From Candidatus Lachnoclostridium pullistercoris (GTDB lineage Bacteria; Bacillota; Clostridia; Lachnospirales; Lachnospiraceae): a DNA stretch of 44,731 nucleotides. The DNA is taken from positions 1 to 44,731 of the forward strand of contig DWWL01000021.1 of the NCBI GenBank assembly GCA_019119775.1, written 5' to 3'. How positions within the stretch are numbered: position 1 is the first letter of the stretch; each line of letters begins with the position of its first letter. Shown piece by piece: positions 25,692 to 35,108 of this stretch. A program made the position numbers and the translations under genes. Below the pieces are notes generated by a model. The model had not been told where the DNA came from. It was given only the letters and a program-made list of their open reading frames with translations, and searched no databases.

Positions 25692-25743
25692 AAGGCAGAA
25701 ACCTCCGCGCGTCTGCACATGACATGCGCCTGGTTTCTGCCTT
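25692..25743 (-). terminator. Rho-independent terminator of the prmC-prfA end of the operon
   Basis: A perfect 12-bp stem (AAGGCAGAAACC with GGTTTCTGCCTT) and a GC-rich 28-nt loop end in a short T-run on the minus strand, 22 bp after the prfA stop. Confidence 0.8.
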
Positions 25744-25764
25744 CTTCTTTTATGATTATGACGT

Positions 25765-26841
25765 TTACTGGCTGTCGTTCATCTTGGCCAGCTTCGCCGC
25801 CTGGTCTGCGGCGATCAGGTTGTCGATCAGCTCCTGGATATCTCCGTTCATGATGGAGTCGATCTTGTAGAGCGTCAGCTTGATCCTGTGGTCCGTCACC
25901 CGGCCCTGGGGGAAATTGTAAGTCCGGATCTTCTCCGAGCGGTCGCCGGTGCCGATCTGGCTGCGCCGCTCCTCCGCCTCCTCGTTCTGCCTCTTCTCCA
26001 GCTCCAGATCATAGAGCTTGGAACGGAGCAGGCGGAACGCCTTTTCCTTGTTCTGCAGCTGGGATTTCTCCGTCTGGCTGTAGATCACAATACCTGTGGG
26101 AATGTGGGTCAGACGCACTGCCGAGTCGGTGGTGTTTACACACTGTCCGCCATTTCCGGACGCACGCATTACGTCGATGCGGCAGTCGTTCATGTCGATC
26201 TGGACGTCCACTTCCTCCGCCTCCGGCATCACCGCAACCGTGGCGGTGGAGGTGTGGATCCGGCCGCCGGACTCCGTCTCCGGAACGCGCTGCACCCGGT
26301 GCACGCCGCTCTCGTATTTTAACTTGGAATAAGCTCCCTTTCCTGTGATCATGCAGACCACTTCCTTAAAGCCGCCGATCCCGTTTTCATTGACGCTTAT
26401 CATCTCCACCTTCCAGTGCTGATGCTCCGCGTAGTTTACGTACATGCGGTACAGCTCGGAGGCAAATAAAGCCGCCTCGTCCCCGCCGGCGCCGGCCCGG
26501 ATCTCCATGATAATATTCTTGTCGTCGTTGGGGTCCTTGGGAAGAAGAAGGATCTTCAGTTCCTGCTCCAGCTCCTCGATCCGTTTTCTGGCCTCTGACA
26601 GCTCCTCCTTTGCCAGCTCCCGCATCTCCTCGTCAGACTCTTCATCCAGAATGGCCAGGCTGTCTTCCACATCCTGCTTCGCCTTCTTGTACTTCGTGTA
26701 AGTCTCCACCAGAGGAGCCAGGTCGGACTGCTCCTTCATCAGTTTGCGGAACCGGTTCTGATCCTCCGCCACGGAAGGATTGTTCAACTCCTGCATCAGC
26801 TCTTCATAGTGAATCAATATATCATCCAATTTATCGAACAT
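25765..26841 (-). CDS. prfA: Peptide chain release factor 1
   Basis: A 358-aa class I release factor for UAA/UAG from ATG 26841 ([15 protein letters not shown]); AGGAGG precedes it, and the frame open to 26910 is not the start. The RF1 codon-recognition tripeptide is PET (187-189) within [18 protein letters not shown], in the PxT form rather than the SPF of RF2. The catalytic GGQ is at 231-233 in [17 protein letters not shown], with Cys following GGQ where His or Ser is more common. The acidic coiled N-terminal domain (40-100) is normal. It lies 1 bp after prmC, the enzyme that methylates its GGQ glutamine. Confidence 0.97.
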   Translation of the reverse strand: MFDKLDDILIHYEELMQELNNPSVAEDQNRFRKLMKEQSDLAPLVETYTKYKKAKQDVEDSLAILDEESDEEMRELAKEELSEARKRIEELEQELKILLLPKDPNDDKNIIMEIRAGAGGDEAALFASELYRMYVNYAEHQHWKVEMISVNENGIGGFKEVVCMITGKGAYSKLKYESGVHRVQRVPETESGGRIHTSTATVAVMPEAEEVDVQIDMNDCRIDVMRASGNGGQCVNTTDSAVRLTHIPTGIVIYSQTEKSQLQNKEKAFRLLRSKLYDLELEKRQNEEAEERRSQIGTGDRSEKIRTYNFPQGRVTDHRIKLTLYKIDSIMNGDIQELIDNLIAADQAAKLAKMNDSQ

Positions 26842-26842
26842 G

Positions 26843-27712
26843 TCAACCTCCTGCCAAAATGCCGGCCGCCGGCTTCTCTCCCCGCACAACCCGGCAGTTT
26901 CCGGCGTCATCCTTCACAACCTCTGTTTTCTCAAATCCATTGTCCCGCAGAAGCTCTTCCACCGCTTCTCCCTGGTCCCAGCCGATCTCCAGATACAGGC
27001 GGCCGCCGGGCTTTAAATGGGCCGGGCTCTCCTCTGCCAGACGGCGGTAAAAAGCCAGTCCGTCCTCATCTCCGTCCAGAGCCATTCTGGGCTCATAGTC
27101 CCGCACTTCCGGCTCCAGCCCCTCGATCACCTCTGTGGGAATGTAGGGCGGATTGGAAACGATCACGTCGTACGCCTTTTCCCCATCCAGGGCGGCGAAC
27201 AGATCGCCCTCATAAAAGCGGACCTTTGCCCCCAGACGGCGGCTGTTCTCCTTCGCCACCTCCAGCGCGTCCGGGGAAATGTCCCCGGCGTCCACGTCCT
27301 CATAGCCTCCCAGCACCGCCAGGCTGACAGCCAGACAGCCGGACCCGGTGCACAGATCCAGAAGGCTGATCTCTTTCTCCCGGTTTTCCTTTAACACCAG
27401 CTCCGCCAATGTCTCCGTGTCCTGTCTGGGAATCAGCACCCGCTCATCCACGCAGAAAGTCAGCCCCATAAAGTCCTGCTTCCCCGTGAGATACTGCAGG
27501 GGAACCCTTGACGCCCGGGCCGAAACCGCGTCGCTGTACTCTCTCGTTCTGCCGTCCGTGGACGGAACCTGCTCCTGCTCCTTCAGCAGAAAGTGGGCCA
27601 GATCCATCTCAAACGCCTCCAAAAGCAGGTACTTCGCGTCCAGATCCGCCTCACGGATCCCGGCATCCGCCAGACGGCTTTCTCCCCATTTCCAGAGCTC
27701 AAAAAATGTCAT
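26843..27712 (-). CDS. prmC: Release factor N5-glutamine methyltransferase
   Basis: A 289-aa SAM-dependent methyltransferase that modifies the GGQ glutamine of RF1 and RF2. It has the N-terminal helical domain, [17 protein letters not shown] (substrate-side), [12 protein letters not shown], the SAM motif [15 protein letters not shown] (118-132), and the catalytic NPPY at 187-190. This is the usual PrmC architecture and length. Its ATG overlaps the stop of the DUF1385 gene by 4 bp and it is followed directly by prfA. The product, target and gene order reinforce each other. Confidence 0.97.
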   Translation of the reverse strand: MTFFELWKWGESRLADAGIREADLDAKYLLLEAFEMDLAHFLLKEQEQVPSTDGRTREYSDAVSARASRVPLQYLTGKQDFMGLTFCVDERVLIPRQDTETLAELVLKENREKEISLLDLCTGSGCLAVSLAVLGGYEDVDAGDISPDALEVAKENSRRLGAKVRFYEGDLFAALDGEKAYDVIVSNPPYIPTEVIEGLEPEVRDYEPRMALDGDEDGLAFYRRLAEESPAHLKPGGRLYLEIGWDQGEAVEELLRDNGFEKTEVVKDDAGNCRVVRGEKPAAGILAGG

Positions 27713-28668
27713 ACCGCTTTCTCCTTTGCACCATTTTCAGGAAAATTTTCCGCCAGATAAGCTCTCCAGTCAAACACCGCCTCCACAGCGGCGATGGCCA
27801 CCTCGATCATGGAGTCATCCGGCTCCTTCGTGGTCAGTCCCTGCGTCCACAGGCCGGGCTTGCTGATCAGATTGATCAGGCCGCCGTCGCTTCTTCCCGC
27901 CAGGCGCAGAAGCTCGTAGGAAACTCCCGCGATCACCGGAATCAGCACAATGCGGCTGACGATCCTCAGCCAGAGCGTATCCACACGGATCACCATGAAC
28001 AGCAGGATGCTGATCAGCATGACAAAAATCAAAAAGCTGGTGCCGCAGCGCTTGTGGAAGCGGGAGCTTTTTCTCACATTTTCCACGTTCAGCTCCATGC
28101 CGTGCTCCACGCAGTTGATGCACTTGTGCTCCGCCCCATGGTACATGAACGTCCGATGGATCTCCTCCATACGGGAGACTAACAGCACATATCCGATAAA
28201 GATCCCGAGACGGATCAGGCCCTCGATAAAGGCCATCAGTGTCTCAGAACTGATAAATGTTCTCAAAAAATTGGCGAGCAGCAGAGGAACGATCATGAAG
28301 ATCACCACCGCCATCACCACGGAAAAAGCCATCACAGCTCCCATGAGCACCTTCTCCAGCTTCTCCCCGAACACCCGGTCCAGGAACAGCTCCAGTTTTC
28401 CAGGCTCCCCCTCGTCCTCGTCGTCCTCAAAAAAACTGGCCGAGAAGGTCAGGGTCTTCATTCCCAGGATCAGAGAATCCGCGAAACTGAAAATTCCCCG
28501 CACAAACGGCAGGGAGAAAAACTTCACTTTTTCTGTCATGCTCACATAGCGGTCCTTCTGCACTGCGATCTCCCCGTCTGGTTTCCGGACTGCCGTGGCA
28601 TAGTCGTCTCCGTTCTTCATCATGATCCCCTCGATGACCGCCTGGCCGCCGATTCCCGAATATTTCAT
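27709..28668 (-). CDS. DUF1385 (YqhQ-like) membrane protein
   Basis: From ATG 28668 it is 319 aa; AGGTGG lies just upstream, and the frame upstream to 28848 has no matching family sequence. It begins KYSGIGGQAVIEGIMMKNGDDYATAVRKPDG, the nearly invariant DUF1385 start. About four transmembrane helices follow, plus the metal-site-like block MYHGAEHKCINCVEHG and RFHKRCGTSFL. The family is widespread in Firmicutes and nearly always encoded with rpmE and prmC-prfA, as here. Its biochemical role is unsettled. I would not go beyond 'conserved membrane protein with His/Cys/Glu-rich motifs suggesting metal dependence'. Confidence 0.9.
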   Translation of the reverse strand: MKYSGIGGQAVIEGIMMKNGDDYATAVRKPDGEIAVQKDRYVSMTEKVKFFSLPFVRGIFSFADSLILGMKTLTFSASFFEDDEDEGEPGKLELFLDRVFGEKLEKVLMGAVMAFSVVMAVVIFMIVPLLLANFLRTFISSETLMAFIEGLIRLGIFIGYVLLVSRMEEIHRTFMYHGAEHKCINCVEHGMELNVENVRKSSRFHKRCGTSFLIFVMLISILLFMVIRVDTLWLRIVSRIVLIPVIAGVSYELLRLAGRSDGGLINLISKPGLWTQGLTTKEPDDSMIEVAIAAVEAVFDWRAYLAENFPENGAKEKAV

Positions 28669-28869
28669 AATCCACCTCTCTTCCGCCTTTACTCCCGCTG
28701 AGCCGGGTCCGCCTGCGGCGGGCCGCGAAAGCGGCTCTTTCCTTTCCGCCCCAGTGCGGCCCCGCGGAGCGTTTTTGCTTAACAAAGAACGAAGGTTCCT
28801 GTCAAACAAAAAACAAGGTTGAAGCATAGCGTTTCCACTAGACTCCAACCTCTCTTTAACCTCAGGCTA

Positions 28870-29073
28870 TTACTTCGTGATACCGTACTTACGATTGAAC
28901 TTATCAATACGTCCGCGGGCTGCCGCAGCCTTCTGCTGGCCAGTGTAGAAAGAATGACACTTGGAGCAAACCTCTACGTGAATGTCCTTCTTGGTAGATC
29001 CGGTCACGAACTCGTTTCCGCAGTTGCAGACAACCTTTGCCTGGTAATAAGCTGGATGGATTCCTTCCTTCAT
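28870..29073 (-). CDS. rpmE: 50S ribosomal protein L31, zinc-binding form
   Basis: A 67-aa ribosomal protein from ATG 29073 ([16 protein letters not shown]); GAGAGG lies about 8 nt upstream, and the in-frame GTG at 29082 is less likely. It keeps four zinc ligands, Cys16, Cys18, Cys36 and Cys39 (CNCG...CSKC), so it is the zinc-containing (C+) type. The C-terminal [11 protein letters not shown] is typical. It sits between rho and DUF1385, the conserved clostridial order. About 200 bp separate it from the DUF1385 start; I see no gene there, and only a weak hairpin around the GGTTGAAG...TCCAACC pair. Confidence 0.97.
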   Translation of the reverse strand: MKEGIHPAYYQAKVVCNCGNEFVTGSTKKDIHVEVCSKCHSFYTGQQKAAAARGRIDKFNRKYGITK

Positions 29074-29200
29074 GATTTTCACCTCTCAATTCTAATTTTG
29101 CGGTTTCCAACCGCAGGCGCCAATTTCACGCACTCTATGTCTGATATAGACAGCTTACAAAGTATATCACAGTTTTTCCTCAGATGCAAGCGGTTTTTCC

Positions 29201-30817
29201 TCAGAAGAAACGGATTTTCTTCGCGCTTTCCACAAATTCCCGGTTGTTCCTGGTGCGGGCAAACAGATCCAGGATCTTCTCCACTGCCTCGTCCGCCTTC
29301 ATGGAATTGGTGGCCTTGCGCACGATCTCCACCGCCTCCATCTCCTCCCTGGTGAGAAGGAGGTCGTCCCGCCTGGTGCCGGATTTTAAGATGTCGATTG
29401 CAGGGAAGATTCTCTTCTCGGACAGCTTCCGGTCAAGCACCAGCTCCATGTTGCCGGTTCCTTTGAACTCCTCGTAGATCACATCGTCCATCCGGCTTCC
29501 GGTGTCGATCAAAGCCGTGGCCAGAATGGTCAGGCTGCCGCCCTCTCTCATATTTCTGGCCGCGCCGAAAAACCGTTTCGGCATGTGAAGGGCCGCCGGA
29601 TCCAGACCGCCGGAGAGGGTCCGCCCGCTGGGGGGAACTACCAGATTGTACGCCCTCGCCAGCCTGGTGATGCTGTCCAGCAGGATGATCACGTCCCGGC
29701 CGTGCTCTACCAGACGTTTTGCCCGCTCGATGACCATCTCCGACACTCTCTTGTGTCTCTCAGGCAGCTCGTCAAAGGTGGAGTAGATCACTTCCACGTT
29801 GGGACCCACAATTGCCTCTTTGATGTCGGTCACTTCCTCCGGACGCTCATCGATCAGCAGGATGATCAGGTGCATGTCCGGATGATTGGTAGTCACCGCC
29901 TTTGCCACCTGCTTGAGCAGCGTAGTCTTTCCTGCCTTCGGCGGGGAAACGATCATTCCTCTCTGGCCTTTTCCGATGGGGGAGAGCAGGTCCATCACCC
30001 GCATGGCCGTGCTCATCCGTCCGCCGGCCATCTCCAGGTGGATTCTCTGGTTTGGGAAAATGGGAGTCAGATCCTCAAAATTAGGCCGTTTTTCCGCCAC
30101 TCCCGCCGGATATCCGTTGATGGTCTTTACATAGAGAAGAGCCGCAAACTTTTCTGTCGGGCTTTTTACCCGCTTGCTGCCCTGCACAATATCGCCTGTC
30201 TTCATATTAAAGCGGCGGATCTGGGATGGAGCCACATAGACGTCATTGTCTCCCGGCAGGAAGTTCTCGCAGCGGATAAACCCAAATCCGTCTGACATGA
30301 CCTCCAGAATGCCCTCCGCATCCTCCCCGCTGTCCAGTTCCTGCAGATCCGGGCTTAAGTTGGGCATGTCGCTGCGCTCCCCCCGGCTTGTCCCGCGGGA
30401 GTCACGATTGTCGCGGGTCTCGCGGCCGTCCCGGCTGTCGCGGGCGTCGCGAACCTCACGGGTGTCACGGGTCTCGCGGCTGTCGCGGTTTTCACGGCCG
30501 TCCCGGGTCTCGCGGCTGTCCCGGTTTTCACGGCTGTCGCGGGTCTCGCGGCCATCCCGGCTGTATGTTCCATGAGTCTCCCCGTGGAAATTTCTCCGCA
30601 CGCTGTGCTGCTCGCTCTTTGCCGCTGTCACGGCCGTCCCGGCAGTCTCCTCTTCCGGCTCCGCGGCAGCAGATTTTTCCTGTTCCATCTTCTCTGCCTC
30701 TTCACAGAGCATATCTATCAGCTGTGATTTTCTGAAACCACTTACGCCCTTTAACCCCTGCGCTTTCGCCATATCCCGCAGCGTGGCCAAAGGCAATGTC
30801 TCTAACTTTTCACGCAT
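29201..30817 (-). CDS. rho: Transcription termination factor Rho with a charged repeat insertion
   Basis: A 538-aa hexameric RNA-dependent ATPase from ATG 30817 ([10 protein letters not shown], after AGGAGA). It has the Rho N-terminal helical domain (1-45), the RNA-binding cold-shock-like domain (about 165-230: [19 protein letters not shown]...[12 protein letters not shown]), Walker A SPPKAGKT (291-298), Walker [11 protein letters not shown] and the C-terminal [19 protein letters not shown]. Between the first two domains, residues 87-143 are an unbroken run of three-residue units ([12 protein letters not shown]). Rho proteins of several high-GC lineages have disordered insertions here that affect RNA binding or phase separation; this one is unusually regular. 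It heads the rho-rpmE-DUF1385-prmC-prfA series. Confidence 0.96.
   Translation of the reverse strand: MREKLETLPLATLRDMAKAQGLKGVSGFRKSQLIDMLCEEAEKMEQEKSAAAEPEEETAGTAVTAAKSEQHSVRRNFHGETHGTYSRDGRETRDSRENRDSRETRDGRENRDSRETRDTREVRDARDSRDGRETRDNRDSRGTSRGERSDMPNLSPDLQELDSGEDAEGILEVMSDGFGFIRCENFLPGDNDVYVAPSQIRRFNMKTGDIVQGSKRVKSPTEKFAALLYVKTINGYPAGVAEKRPNFEDLTPIFPNQRIHLEMAGGRMSTAMRVMDLLSPIGKGQRGMIVSPPKAGKTTLLKQVAKAVTTNHPDMHLIILLIDERPEEVTDIKEAIVGPNVEVIYSTFDELPERHKRVSEMVIERAKRLVEHGRDVIILLDSITRLARAYNLVVPPSGRTLSGGLDPAALHMPKRFFGAARNMREGGSLTILATALIDTGSRMDDVIYEEFKGTGNMELVLDRKLSEKRIFPAIDILKSGTRRDDLLLTREEMEAVEIVRKATNSMKADEAVEKILDLFARTRNNREFVESAKKIRFF
30389..30559 (-). repeat. Nine-base-periodic repeat encoding the Arg/Asp/Glu tract of Rho
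   Basis: About 19 imperfect 9-bp units (CG(C/G)GA(C/A)... on the coding strand) encode alternating RDx/REx triplets. Neighbouring units differ mostly at third codon positions, so the peptide pattern is more conserved than the DNA. That suggests selection on the protein rather than recent slippage. Confidence 0.85.
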
Positions 30818-30894
30818 ATTCTGTCTCCTTTTTCTTTTTTTCACATGGGGATTTTTTAAAGATTCTTCGAAATGATGCCATAAAGCATAGGAAC

Positions 30895-32199
30895 TCATTT
30901 CTTATTATATACGCAATCTCCGGAAATGGAAAGCAGATTTTTTTGGATTTCTCCATCTGCCTGCGAAAAAGGAATTCCCATGGCCGCCGCCAGCGTCGCG
31001 CCCTCGTCCGCCAGGCTCATCGTCTCCACCCTGGCTTTCGGCGCAAACGCCGGACCTCTCCCACCGAAAACAGTCGTGTAGCCTGCCCGGTCCGGCAGAA
31101 ATCCGTGGGTAGCCCGCTGCAGCCGTCCTGTCTTCTCCGTGATGATCGGCATTTCCCAGCCGTTCTGAAAATACACCCCGTCCCCGCCTTCCAGCATAAA
31201 GGCACAGGACGGGTCGGCCCCCAGAGCAGCCGCCTCACGGCCTGTAAAGACAGTTCGCACCAGCCCCCGGCTCTCAAGTTTTTCCAGCAGACGGCGGACC
31301 GGAGCGTGAAGCGTCTGATCCTTTATGTAAACATAACAGGAACCGTCGCACTCTCTGGCCAGCACCCGCCAGCTCTTTATTTTTCCATTCTCCGCCCTCA
31401 GCCACTGCCGGCGGGCAAAATACCAGTTGGGGCAGACCGCCCGGTTTACGTCCAGCTGAAAGTGGTCCCCCAGCACCGCCACGTTCACCCGGTCCTTCCA
31501 TCCCATGCGGCCCAACAGCCGGAAAATCTCCCCCAGCCTCTCATCATGCCTCCTTAAAGCCTCTTCTGCCTCCCGGCTTTTCACCCCGTACAGGTGGCGG
31601 TTGGTGTCCACGTCTGTGAAATGCACCAGCGTCAGATCCGGGCGTCTGGTCCTAAGGGTGTAAAGGAGGGACGCCTGGACAAAATTGTCCAGCTCCGGCT
31701 GATGAACGCCCTTTCTCAGATGGCCGAAACGCCGCTGCAGGTCCAGCTCAAAAAGAGGACTCCCGTTCAGGCAGGAAACCATGACCTGATTTTCCCAGGG
31801 GCGGTTGGGGAGCACCTCCGGCAGGTTCCAGCGGATGCCGGCTCCGCCTGTGACCGGCCACAGGAGAGCTGCCGTCCTTCCTCCCCTCGCCCGCACCAGG
31901 TCGTAAAGTGTCTCTCCCCGGATATACTTCCGTTTCCAGAACCAGTCCGGCTTCTCCCGCTCCGGCTGAATCTGCAGATTATTGACAATCCCGTGGCTGC
32001 ACGGATATTTTCCCGTGATGATGGCGGTGTGAGCCGGATAGGTCAGGCTGGGATACACACTTTTTACCTGCTCGCAGACCGCCGCCTCCCGCCAGAAACG
32101 GCCGAAATTCGGCAGTGATTTCAAAAGGGGCAGGTCTTCTGTGCCCACCGCGTCGAGAGAGATGATGATCATGGGATCTGTTCCTGTCCTCGTTTTCAT
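30895..32199 (-). CDS. Alkaline-phosphatase superfamily phosphodiesterase/nucleotide pyrophosphatase
   Basis: A 434-aa protein of the type I phosphodiesterase/nucleotide pyrophosphatase family. The N-terminal MIIISLDAVG (metal Asp) is followed by YPSLTYPAHTAIITGKYP, where the Thr of SLTYP is the expected nucleophile. Other metal-site blocks are VHFTDVDTNRHLYG, LGDHFQLDVN and THGFLPDRAGYTTVFGG. No signal peptide or anchor is visible, which is unusual for enzymes of this group that act outside the cell, so it is probably cytosolic. Substrates (nucleotides, phosphodiesters, phosphonate esters) cannot be told apart here. ATG 32199 follows AGGAGG by 4 nt. It lies between rarA and rho on the same strand, 28 bp after rarA. 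Confidence 0.88.
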   Translation of the reverse strand: MKTRTGTDPMIIISLDAVGTEDLPLLKSLPNFGRFWREAAVCEQVKSVYPSLTYPAHTAIITGKYPCSHGIVNNLQIQPEREKPDWFWKRKYIRGETLYDLVRARGGRTAALLWPVTGGAGIRWNLPEVLPNRPWENQVMVSCLNGSPLFELDLQRRFGHLRKGVHQPELDNFVQASLLYTLRTRRPDLTLVHFTDVDTNRHLYGVKSREAEEALRRHDERLGEIFRLLGRMGWKDRVNVAVLGDHFQLDVNRAVCPNWYFARRQWLRAENGKIKSWRVLARECDGSCYVYIKDQTLHAPVRRLLEKLESRGLVRTVFTGREAAALGADPSCAFMLEGGDGVYFQNGWEMPIITEKTGRLQRATHGFLPDRAGYTTVFGGRGPAFAPKARVETMSLADEGATLAAAMGIPFSQADGEIQKNLLSISGDCVYNKK

Positions 32200-32227
32200 A
32201 TTGCCTCCTTCCGGCCTGCGGCTATTT

Positions 32228-33559
32228 TCAGTTTTCCTCCGCCGCCTTTTTCAAAAACTCCATATGGGCTGCCACCTGCTTTTCATAGCCGTTCTCCGTG
32301 GGATGATAAAAGGTCACGCCTTCCATCCCGTCGGGAAGGTACTGCTGCTTCACATAGTGGTTGGGATAGTCATGGGCGTATTTGTAGTCCAGTCCCCGTC
32401 CCAGTTTTGCCGCGCCGCCGTAATGCCTGTCCTGAAGATGGGCCGGAACAGGAAATGCCCGGTGGTCCTTCAGATATTCTTCCGCGTGCTCCAAAGCCAT
32501 GTAGGAGGCGTTGCTCTTCGGAGCCGTGGCCACATAGGCCGCCGCCTCCGAGAGAATGATCTTTGCCTCCGGCATTCCCACCCGTTCCACGGCCAGGGAT
32601 GCGCTCACCGCCACATTCAGCGCCTGGGGATCTGCCAGCCCCACATCTTCCGCCGCGCAGATCATGATCCTTCTGGCGATAAATTTAATATCCTCACCGG
32701 CATAGAGCATTCTTGCCAGATAATACACAGCCGCATCCGGATCTGAGCCCCGCATGCTCTTGATAAACGCGGAAATCGTGTCGTAATGGCTGTCTCCGTC
32801 CTTGTCGTAGCGCACCGCCCGTTTCTGAATGCACTCCTGGGCCACATCCAGGTCGATCAGAATCTTCCCGTCCGCTCCCCGGTCTGTGGTAAGGATCCCC
32901 AGCTCCACCGCGTTTAAGGCCGATCTGGCGTCACCGCCGGAGGCGTCTGCCAGAAAATCAGCGGCCTCCTCCGTAATCTCTCCCCCGTAGCTGCCCATCC
33001 CTTTCTTTTCATCGTAAACAGCCCGGCGGATCAGTTCTTTCACGTCCTCTTTTTCCAGCGGCTTCAGCTCAAATATCTTCGAGCGGGACAGCAGCGCCCC
33101 GTTTACCTCAAAATAGGGATTTTCCGTGGTGGCGCCGATCAGGATCAGAGTCCCGTCCTCCACGTAGGGGAGCAGATAGTCCTGCTGCCCCTTGTTGAAG
33201 CGGTGGATCTCATCCACAAACAGGATGGTCTTTCTGCCGTACATCCCCAGATTTTCCTTGGCTTCCTTCACCACGTCCTCCATATCCTTTTTCCCGGCCA
33301 CCGTGGCGTTGATCTGCCGGAACTGGGCGCTGGTGGTGTTGGCGATCACCTTCGCCAGAGTGGTCTTTCCCGTTCCCGGCGGGCCGTAGAAGATCACAGA
33401 CCCCAGTTTATCTGCTTTAATGGCCCGGTAAAGCAGCTTATCCTTTCCGATAATGTGCTTCTGGCCCACTACCTCCTCCAGCGTCTCCGGCCGCATGCGG
33501 GCCGCCAGGGGAGACTCTTTTTCCATGGTGTTCTCCCGCATATAATCAAATAAATTCAT
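32228..33559 (-). CDS. rarA: Replication-associated recombination protein A (MgsA/RarA)
   Basis: A 443-aa AAA+ ATPase related to clamp-loader subunits, acting at stalled replication forks. From ATG 33559 (MNLFDYMREN, after GAGGAAAT) it has SPLAARMRPETLEEVVGQKHI, Walker A GPPGTGKTT (59-67), Walker B LFVDEIHRF, sensor 1 IGATTENPYF, the arginine-finger region GDARSALNAVE and the family-specific C-terminal tetramerisation part (SNASYMALEHAEEYL, FYHPTENGYE). Length is normal. It begins 16 bp after the deacetylase gene, and the frame open to 33607 is not the start. Housekeeping function. Confidence 0.95.
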   Translation of the reverse strand: MNLFDYMRENTMEKESPLAARMRPETLEEVVGQKHIIGKDKLLYRAIKADKLGSVIFYGPPGTGKTTLAKVIANTTSAQFRQINATVAGKKDMEDVVKEAKENLGMYGRKTILFVDEIHRFNKGQQDYLLPYVEDGTLILIGATTENPYFEVNGALLSRSKIFELKPLEKEDVKELIRRAVYDEKKGMGSYGGEITEEAADFLADASGGDARSALNAVELGILTTDRGADGKILIDLDVAQECIQKRAVRYDKDGDSHYDTISAFIKSMRGSDPDAAVYYLARMLYAGEDIKFIARRIMICAAEDVGLADPQALNVAVSASLAVERVGMPEAKIILSEAAAYVATAPKSNASYMALEHAEEYLKDHRAFPVPAHLQDRHYGGAAKLGRGLDYKYAHDYPNHYVKQQYLPDGMEGVTFYHPTENGYEKQVAAHMEFLKKAAEEN

Positions 33560-33575
33560 ATATTTCCTCGCTTTT

Positions 33576-34280
33576 TCAGTCCACCAAAAGTTCTTCTGCT
33601 GTAACAAAAGTATAGCCTTGCTTTTTTAAGGTGTCAATCACTTCCAGGGCAGCCTCCACCGTTGTCTCATAGGAGTCGTGAAGGAGGACAATTCTGCCGT
33701 CGCCGGCGTTTTTTATGATGTGCCCGGCCACCTTTTCCCTGTCCTGGATCTTCCAGTCTAAGGGATCCACGTTCCAGAATACCGGCTCCATGTCCGTCAG
33801 CTCCTCTAATTCCTCATTCCACTCCCCGTAAGGCGGCCGGATGTAGACTGGAAGAACGCCGGCGGCCGCCAGGATCTTCTCGTTCGTGTCCGCAATCTCC
33901 TTCTCCGCCTCCCGGGGAGAGATCTTTGTGAGCTGTACATGGCTGAAGGTGTGGTTTCCAATCAGGTGTCCCTCCTCTGCCATCCGCTCCACGATCTCCT
34001 CATTGCCCTCTATGCTGCCGCCCAAAAGGAAAAAGCTGGCTTTCACGCCCCGCTCTTTCAGCCCGTCCAGCAGCATGGGCGTGCAGACCGGGTGGGGCCC
34101 GTCGTCAAACGTCAGGGCGATCAGCTTCTGGGCTGGCAGCGCTTTTTCCTCTTCCGGCGCAGATACCGCCGCCGCCCCATCTCTTTCCGCGATCACCGCG
34201 GCCTCTCCTCTCCATATCCCATAGCTCATCCAGCCGATCAGCGCCAGGACCGCCGCCCATAAAATGACCTGTCTTTTCAT
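33576..34280 (-). CDS. Polysaccharide deacetylase (NodB homology), membrane-anchored
   Basis: From ATG 34280 (MKRQVILWAAVLALIGWMSYG, after GAGAGGGG) it is 234 aa. One N-terminal hydrophobic helix serves as signal or anchor, followed by a short linker and a NodB domain. Catalytic motifs are TFDDGPH (57-63), the zinc pair in NHTFSH (His110, His114), RPPYGEWNEE and VLLHDSYETT near the end. Enzymes of this type N-deacetylate peptidoglycan or other wall glycans on the outer side of the membrane, as with PdaA/PgdA. The specific substrate cannot be read from sequence. It is the first gene of the housekeeping run that includes rarA and rho, and a strong hairpin separates it from the defence cassette. 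Confidence 0.9.
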   Translation of the reverse strand: MKRQVILWAAVLALIGWMSYGIWRGEAAVIAERDGAAAVSAPEEEKALPAQKLIALTFDDGPHPVCTPMLLDGLKERGVKASFFLLGGSIEGNEEIVERMAEEGHLIGNHTFSHVQLTKISPREAEKEIADTNEKILAAAGVLPVYIRPPYGEWNEELEELTDMEPVFWNVDPLDWKIQDREKVAGHIIKNAGDGRIVLLHDSYETTVEAALEVIDTLKKQGYTFVTAEELLVD

Positions 34281-34375
34281 TTTCCCCTCTCCCGTCTGCC
34301 TGCATTCTCCTGCCGCAGACAGACTTCCGCTTTCCATCTGTCTCTCATCCTCATTATATGCGGCTGCAGACGGCA

Positions 34376-34419
34376 GCATCCCCGGGACGGCCTGCTTACG
34401 CGGGCCGTCCCGGGGATGC
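34376..34419 (-). terminator. Strong hairpin after the defence cassette
   Basis: A perfect 17-bp stem (GCATCCCCGGGACGGCC and its complement) with a 10-nt loop starts 26 bp after the HNH gene stop. There is no T-tract on either side, so it is a likely but atypical terminator or transcript-stabilising hairpin. Confidence 0.65.
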
Positions 34420-34444
34420 TTAGGAAACGGATTCGGATCCGCAG

Positions 34445-35104
34445 TTATTCCAGGCTGACTTCCCTAGACAGATCCGGATACTCTTTTATGTGTTTTCTTA
34501 CATATGTACGGGTAAAACCTGCAAATCTATGGTCTCTGTTCAGCAGTCCCTGGAGAGTACGCAGATTCCTCGGAGTCGGCTTATTCTTGTAAGCTCTCAG
34601 ACTTCGGTACAAAACAGCCATAGTCTCCTGAAGAGCATCCACCCGCACCTGGCATTCCAAAATCCGGATTCCCGTATTTCTCTGCTCAAAGCATTCTGTA
34701 ATCAGCTCCGCTGTCATGTGCGCCTCACGGGATTCTTTCAGAGCAGTCACCTGCACCCGGCCATTTTTCAGTTCCTGACTGATATATTCTTCCGGCTCCA
34801 CCTGACAGCAGTCCAATATACAGTCTTCATACTTTTTCTTATTCTTGACGCCGTTGCAGTGGGCGCAGCTGTAAAACAGATTATTCCAGTCAAACATCCG
34901 TTCACGATCCCGGCCATTATGATGAGATCTCAAATGCTCTACTTCCACGCTCTGAAGCTGACTGATTTCACAGAGATAGCATTTTCCATGAAAGTCCCGA
35001 TTCAGCTGCATGATCACATCTTCACTCCGATAATTTTTCGTACCTTTTTCTTTTTCGATCTTCAATGACGGCGGGGCAAACTGCGACCTTTCTATTTTTA
35101 CCAT
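34445..35104 (-). CDS. HNH endonuclease, Septu PtuB-like
   Basis: A 219-aa HNH nuclease. The metal-finger and catalytic parts are easy to see: CYLCE (Cys42, Cys45), VEVEHLRSHH with the HNH His57, WNNLFYSCAHCNGVKN with Asn75, Cys80 and Cys83. The rest is helical and charged. PtuB of the Septu anti-phage system has this 'CxxC...EH...NL..aCxxCN..K' layout and is encoded directly after an ABC-like ATPase, PtuA, as here (gap of 4 bp). In the known system the complex cleaves nucleic acid on phage infection. The family call is confident; activity is inference. The pair is more AT-rich than the neighbouring housekeeping genes, a sign of acquisition. Confidence 0.86.
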   Translation of the reverse strand: MVKIERSQFAPPSLKIEKEKGTKNYRSEDVIMQLNRDFHGKCYLCEISQLQSVEVEHLRSHHNGRDRERMFDWNNLFYSCAHCNGVKNKKKYEDCILDCCQVEPEEYISQELKNGRVQVTALKESREAHMTAELITECFEQRNTGIRILECQVRVDALQETMAVLYRSLRAYKNKPTPRNLRTLQGLLNRDHRFAGFTRTYVRKHIKEYPDLSREVSLE

Positions 35105-35108
35105 TCCG

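Noticed and set aside
28669..28869. Ribosomal-protein leader or riboswitch between rpmE and the DUF1385 gene
   Set aside because: Only a weak stem is visible and no known leader motif was recognised.
30389..30559. Short regular repeats that could suggest a CRISPR array
   Set aside because: Units are 9 bp with no unique spacers and encode the Rho insertion in frame. No cas gene is near.
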